In this document: positions 60,873 to 64,000 of the stretch, piece by piece | Layout of the letters: the number at the start of each line of letters is the position of its first letter | Numbering within the stretch: the stretch's first letter is position 1 | Assembly (NCBI GenBank): GCA_016286995.1 | Contig: JAEEVA010000011.1 | Coordinates: 17,209-81,208, forward strand | DNA length: 64,000 nucleotides | Direction of reading: 5' to 3' | Origin: Prevotella sp. | GTDB taxonomy: Bacteria > Bacteroidota > Bacteroidia > Bacteroidales > Bacteroidaceae | The notes under the pieces: model-generated | The model's database searches: none | Seen by the model: the letters and a program-made list of their open reading frames with translations, nothing else | Told to the model about the DNA's origin: nothing | Made by a program: the position numbers and the translations under genes

Positions 60873-62054
60873 TTAAGGTGTAGCCAACTTCTTGCCATTC
60901 ATAATAACGACGCCTTTATAAGTATCACTGACTCGCTGTCCTGCTAGGTTATAGCGCACGTCGTTCAGTATGGCGTCGGCAGCAACATTACTGATACCGG
61001 CAGCTGTCATCGTAGGAACAACAGTAAGAATCTTAGTGGCGGGGGTGAAGGTGAATTTCACGTTGTAGACCCCAGCCTGAGTGATAGTCGCGATGACGTT
61101 GCTACCATCCATAACACCGTCAGCACCATAGTTTTCGTCCCATGAGTGATTCGCAACGACCTTACAGGCTATCTGACCTACAGGCAGGGTGATACTGGTC
61201 TTCTCGAAAACGTAGTTGTCGCCATCCTGCCACATGTCGTTACTAGTCGATGCAACATCCCATTTGGTGCCAAAGAGCGTCGTCGTAGCCTCATCGTTGT
61301 CAACATATTCGTTGTTGTCATCAAGCACTTGGAAGGCTCCGACCAGCGAGTAACTTTTCTCTATCACTGCACTACCCTGCTTCACAGGCTGTACGGCAAC
61401 GTCCTTGGTTTCGGGATTGAACGTGAAGGTGACATCATAAACACCATCTTCAGAAATCGGACAGACAGCATTGCTACTGGGATAAGCCTCGCTCCATCCA
61501 TGATTAGCACAGACCTTATACTGGATGGAACCGATGGACAACGTCACACCTTTCTTCTCGAGCTTATATGTGCCGTCACCCTGCTTCTCCATGTCGTTAT
61601 CGGTATTGGCAGAATCCCATTCAGTACCCAGTAGTGCGGCTGGCACACCTGCCACCGTCCAGCTCTTGTCGCCAATAACGGCCTCACCTGTCTTCTGGGC
61701 ATCTGCATCCAAATCCATATAGACAGCGTTAAACGAGAATGTCACCGTGTAGGTTCCTGTAGAGTTCACCTTCAATATTTTATTTTGCATAGAACCAGGA
61801 TACTCGCCTTGGGCATAATCATGATTCTTCACTACCTTGTACTGATATTCGCGTCCTGCCTCTAGAACACAACCTTCACGCACAAGTGTATAGTTCATCT
61901 CACCGTCGAACGTCATATCATTCTCTGTGGCGTCCTTATCCCACTCTTTTCCATTACAAATTTCGGCGCTGCCGACTACGGTCCACGTATCCTGAGCCAG
62001 CATTCCAACAGTTGTCATTGCAGACAACAGCATTAAAGTAAAGATTTTTTTCAT
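60873..62054 (-). CDS. Secreted three-repeat beta protein with C-terminal sorting-like motif
   Basis: 393 residues. Signal peptide 1-20 (MKKIFTLMLLSAMTTVGMLA). Three repeats follow, each opening with WTVVGSAEICNGKEWD/WTVAGVPAALLGTEWD/YSLVGAFQVL...GTKWD and containing 'NDM...Y.L......G..QYKV..NH.W'. Such modules resemble SusE/SusF-like or starch-binding beta domains. The end, VRYNLAGQRVSDTYKGVVIMNGKKL, matches the type IX-like tail of the cohesin-like protein. The signal peptide is nearly the same as that of the minimal dockerin gene. No dockerin is present. Confidence 0.75.
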   Translation of the reverse strand: MKKIFTLMLLSAMTTVGMLAQDTWTVVGSAEICNGKEWDKDATENDMTFDGEMNYTLVREGCVLEAGREYQYKVVKNHDYAQGEYPGSMQNKILKVNSTGTYTVTFSFNAVYMDLDADAQKTGEAVIGDKSWTVAGVPAALLGTEWDSANTDNDMEKQGDGTYKLEKKGVTLSIGSIQYKVCANHGWSEAYPSSNAVCPISEDGVYDVTFTFNPETKDVAVQPVKQGSAVIEKSYSLVGAFQVLDDNNEYVDNDEATTTLFGTKWDVASTSNDMWQDGDNYVFEKTSITLPVGQIACKVVANHSWDENYGADGVMDGSNVIATITQAGVYNVKFTFTPATKILTVVPTMTAAGISNVAADAILNDVRYNLAGQRVSDTYKGVVIMNGKKLATP

Positions 62055-62094
62055 AGCTTTTAATATTTATAGTAACACTTATTCTATCTTTGTG

Positions 62095-62125
62095 CAAAGA
62101 TAGGCATTATTTTGGAAATGACAAA
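62095..62125 (-). promoter_or_regulatory. Promoter of the three-repeat protein gene
   Basis: TATCTTTG (62095-62102) with TTTG (62122-62125) 19 bases upstream on the minus strand. Confidence 0.75.
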
Positions 62126-62138
62126 AGAAAAGACATTT

Positions 62139-62249
62139 TTTTTGATTCCCCAAAGATCGCTATTAATGTGAGATGATAAGTTTTAGGGAATTCCCTAATC
62201 ACTTTTGGGGAGAATCCCCTACTCTATTACTGGATAATGTGTAACTTTG
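62139..62249 (+). promoter_or_regulatory. Palindrome-rich promoter of the glycine-zipper lipoprotein gene
   Basis: TAACTTTG (62242-62249) is the -7 box. Upstream, TTAGGGAATTCCCTAA (62183-62198) is a perfect 16-bp palindrome, and GATTCCCCAAA (about 62139-62150) is inverted as TTTGGGGAGAATC (about 62204-62216), flanking it. These are likely regulator sites or a divergent control region. Confidence 0.65.
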
Positions 62250-62277
62250 CAGCGTGGAACAATAAAAAATAAGGATT

Positions 62278-62745
62278 ATGAAGAAGTTGATGATGGCAAT
62301 GATGCTGGGCAGTATGCTAACAATAAGCAGCTGTGGGACTTATATGGGGCAGGGTGCTTATATGGGTGCCGAGGTCGGTTCTGTCATAGGTTCTGTCATA
62401 GGAGGCATCTCAGGCGGATGGCGCGGCAGCGACCTTGGTACGTTGGTGGGTATGGCTGGTGGTGCAGCTGTAGGAGCTGCCGTAGGAGCTGCTGCTGATC
62501 AAAAAATAGAAGAGCAGCGTCAACAGGACGAATACCAATACCGTCAGCAACAGTCACGCCGTATGGCAGAACGGCGTCAACAGCAGTCTGCCACCCGTGA
62601 ACAGCAGTCGATAAGCCATCAGTCAACGTCTCAAGAGACTGACGACCGCATCGACATAGATATCCCGGGTCCACGCAACAACCAGTCAACTTTAGGTGAC
62701 TCATCTCGTAACATTAGGGAATTCCACATTGGAACACGAAAGTAA
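62278..62745 (+). CDS. Glycine-zipper lipoprotein
   Basis: 155 residues. Lipoprotein signal peptide with lipobox ISSC (Cys 19). A glycine-zipper hairpin (VGSVIGSVIGGISGGWRGS ... LVGMAGGAAVGAAVGAAA, about 33-75) can insert into or brace the envelope. A Gln/Arg-rich coil (76-115) follows, then a polar C terminus. Anchored to the outer membrane or periplasmic face; function unknown. It has its own palindrome-rich promoter and is followed by a bidirectional terminator. Confidence 0.88.
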   Translation: MKKLMMAMMLGSMLTISSCGTYMGQGAYMGAEVGSVIGSVIGGISGGWRGSDLGTLVGMAGGAAVGAAVGAAADQKIEEQRQQDEYQYRQQQSRRMAERRQQQSATREQQSISHQSTSQETDDRIDIDIPGPRNNQSTLGDSSRNIREFHIGTRK

Positions 62746-62795
62746 CATCCTGAACAAATAATGTCGAAATAAAAGCGACCGACGCCATATTGAAA

Positions 62796-62830
62796 AAACA
62801 GGTTGGGAACGTTGTATTCCCAACCTGTTT
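62796..62830. terminator. Bidirectional terminator between convergent genes
   Basis: AAACAGGTTGGGAA and TTCCCAACCTGTTT form a perfect 14-bp stem. T-rich ends follow on both strands, so it can terminate the lipoprotein gene and rplQ. Confidence 0.9.
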
Positions 62831-62859
62831 TGGTTATTGTGCTGTAAGACGAATATCTC

Positions 62860-63375
62860 TTATTCGGCCTTTGCCTCTTCGGCAGCAGCCTCAGCTGCAG
62901 GAGCTTCCTCAACGGGAGTCTCTGCGGGTGCCTCAGCAACAGGAGCCTCAGCCTTAGTAGCAGACTTGCGCGAACGGCGGGTCTTCTTCTCAGCCTTGGG
63001 ACTCTTGAGCATGTTCTCATCGAAGTCAACGAGTTCGATGAAAGCCTTCTCAGCAGCATCACCCTGGCGGAAGCCAAGCTTGATGATGCGTGTGTAACCA
63101 CCGGGACGGTCACCAACCTTCTGTGCTACAGGGCCAAAGAGCTCCTTGAGGGCTTCCTTGTTCTGCAGGTAGCTGAATACCACACGACGGCTGTTAGTGC
63201 TATCGTCCTTGGAGCGTGTAATGAGGGGCTCCACATATTTCTTGAGTGCCTTTGCCTTGGCGAGGGTCGTAGTGATTCTTTTGTGCATGATCAGCGAGAT
63301 GGCCATGTTGGCAAGCATGGCACGGCGGTGGTCAGCAGTACGACCCAGATGATTGAATTTTCTTCCGTGTCTCAT
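62860..63375 (-). CDS. rplQ: 50S ribosomal protein L17
   Basis: 171 residues. Residues 1-115 match L17 ([51 protein letters not shown]). The C-terminal about 45 residues are an Ala/Glu/Pro-rich extension ([17 protein letters not shown]), common in Bacteroidetes L17. It binds 23S rRNA near the exit tunnel. It follows rpoA, the standard end of the ribosomal protein operon. Confidence 0.98.
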   Translation of the reverse strand: MRHGRKFNHLGRTADHRRAMLANMAISLIMHKRITTTLAKAKALKKYVEPLITRSKDDSTNSRRVVFSYLQNKEALKELFGPVAQKVGDRPGGYTRIIKLGFRQGDAAEKAFIELVDFDENMLKSPKAEKKTRRSRKSATKAEAPVAEAPAETPVEEAPAAEAAAEEAKAE

Positions 63376-63424
63376 TTTTTACTTTGTTTTCTTTTGGAAA
63401 GAGGATTCTTGACGAAATCAAGAA

Positions 63425-64000
63425 TCACTCTTTGTCCAGTTTATACTTTGCAATATCGGTTCCAAACGACAGATTCAGACTCTCGAGCAAATCATCAAGC
63501 TCCGTGAGCGATTTCTTACCGAAGTTGCGGAACTTAAGCAGGTCGGTCTTGTTGTACTGCACGAGATCACCGAGGGTCTCGACATCAGCGGCCTTCAGAC
63601 AGTTGAGGGCACGAACTGAGAGGTTCATGTCGACCAACTTGGTCTTGAGCAGCTGACGCATGTGCAGAATCTCCTCATCGAACTCCTGGTTGGTCTCCGT
63701 ATCGGTTGTCTCCAGGGTAATCTTCTCATCAGAGAAGAGCATAAAGTGATAGATGAGGATTTTGGCAGCCTCCTTGAGGGCGTCCTTCGGGTGTATGGAA
63801 CCATCCGTTGTCACTTCGAGCACGAGCTTATCGTAGTCGGTCTTCTGTTCGACACGATAGGGCTCCACGCTGTATTTGACGTTACGGATTGGGGTGTAGA
63901 TTGAGTCGATAGCTATCACATTGACATCGGTGCAGAACTCGCGATTTTCATCAGCGGGAACATAACCACGGCCTTTGTTGATAGTCAGGTCAATCTGCAT
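63425..64000 (-). CDS. rpoA: RNA polymerase alpha subunit, C-terminal part (runs off the window)
   Basis: 191 residues visible, starting inside the protein at the window edge. The end of the N-terminal domain ([35 protein letters not shown]) and the whole alpha-CTD ([35 protein letters not shown]) are present. The alpha-CTD binds UP elements and activators. It is followed by rplQ 50 bases downstream. Confidence 0.98.
   Translation of the reverse strand: MQIDLTINKGRGYVPADENREFCTDVNVIAIDSIYTPIRNVKYSVEPYRVEQKTDYDKLVLEVTTDGSIHPKDALKEAAKILIYHFMLFSDEKITLETTDTETNQEFDEEILHMRQLLKTKLVDMNLSVRALNCLKAADVETLGDLVQYNKTDLLKFRNFGKKSLTELDDLLESLNLSFGTDIAKYKLDKE

Overview
The window is chromosomal DNA of a Bacteroidales bacterium, most likely Prevotella or a close relative. 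The evidence is the recurrent TAnnTTTG promoter element, BspA-type leucine-rich repeat and DUF285 surface proteins, a gingipain-family C25 peptidase, cleaved-adhesin domains, an AmmeMemoRadiSam set, and an rpoA-rplQ end of the ribosomal operon. No tRNA, rRNA, transposase, prophage or CRISPR array was seen.

Layout. (1) 1-7997, plus strand: the end of what looks like an aryl-polyene/dialkylresorcinol-type lipid biosynthesis cluster (BtrH/DUF4872 protein, esterase, MMPL exporter fused to an acyltransferase, second acyltransferase, acyl carrier protein, AMP-forming ligase). (2) 8093-9232: an ATPase_2-type AAA protein, with a paralogue at 22813-23961. (3) 9340-43103, almost all minus strand: about 34 kb of secreted proteins. 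Seven end in a type I dockerin-like module followed by an acidic tail ending in Pro-Glu or Pro-Ala: two giant FN3/cleaved-adhesin proteins, a minimal dockerin protein, two LRR proteins, an M6 metallopeptidase and a C25 peptidase. At the downstream end of the array lies a secreted protein whose N-terminal module resembles a cohesin. An inserted AAA ATPase (24931-26163, plus strand) interrupts the array. (4) 43350-56315: a neighbourhood rich in DNA-repair-like genes (AlkZ-like, radical-SAM/TIGR03915 pair, UDG, AlkD) mixed with AmmeMemoRadiSam, HAD phosphatase, DUF1593, TfoX and hydrolase genes, plus an ECF sigma/anti-sigma pair. (5) 56355-62745: a second ECF sigma/anti-sigma module, a Pif1-like helicase, a secreted repeat protein and a glycine-zipper lipoprotein. 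(6) 62860-64000: rplQ and the C-terminal part of rpoA.

The most notable result is the candidate cohesin-dockerin system. One cohesin-like protein and seven dockerin proteins form one array, and the cargo is peptidases and adhesins with no recognisable glycoside hydrolase. This suggests a non-cellulosomal surface assembly, which is an inference from sequence. Most of these genes look monocistronic, with a terminator hairpin of one gene running into the promoter of the next.

The second notable result is a set of short, mostly 7-nt-periodic repeats (CAATTNT, TAAGANN, GCCAAAA, TCTTCAC, NNTCAAT; also 8- and 10-nt forms). They fill intergenic gaps, abut start and stop codons, and also lie in frame inside conserved enzymes.
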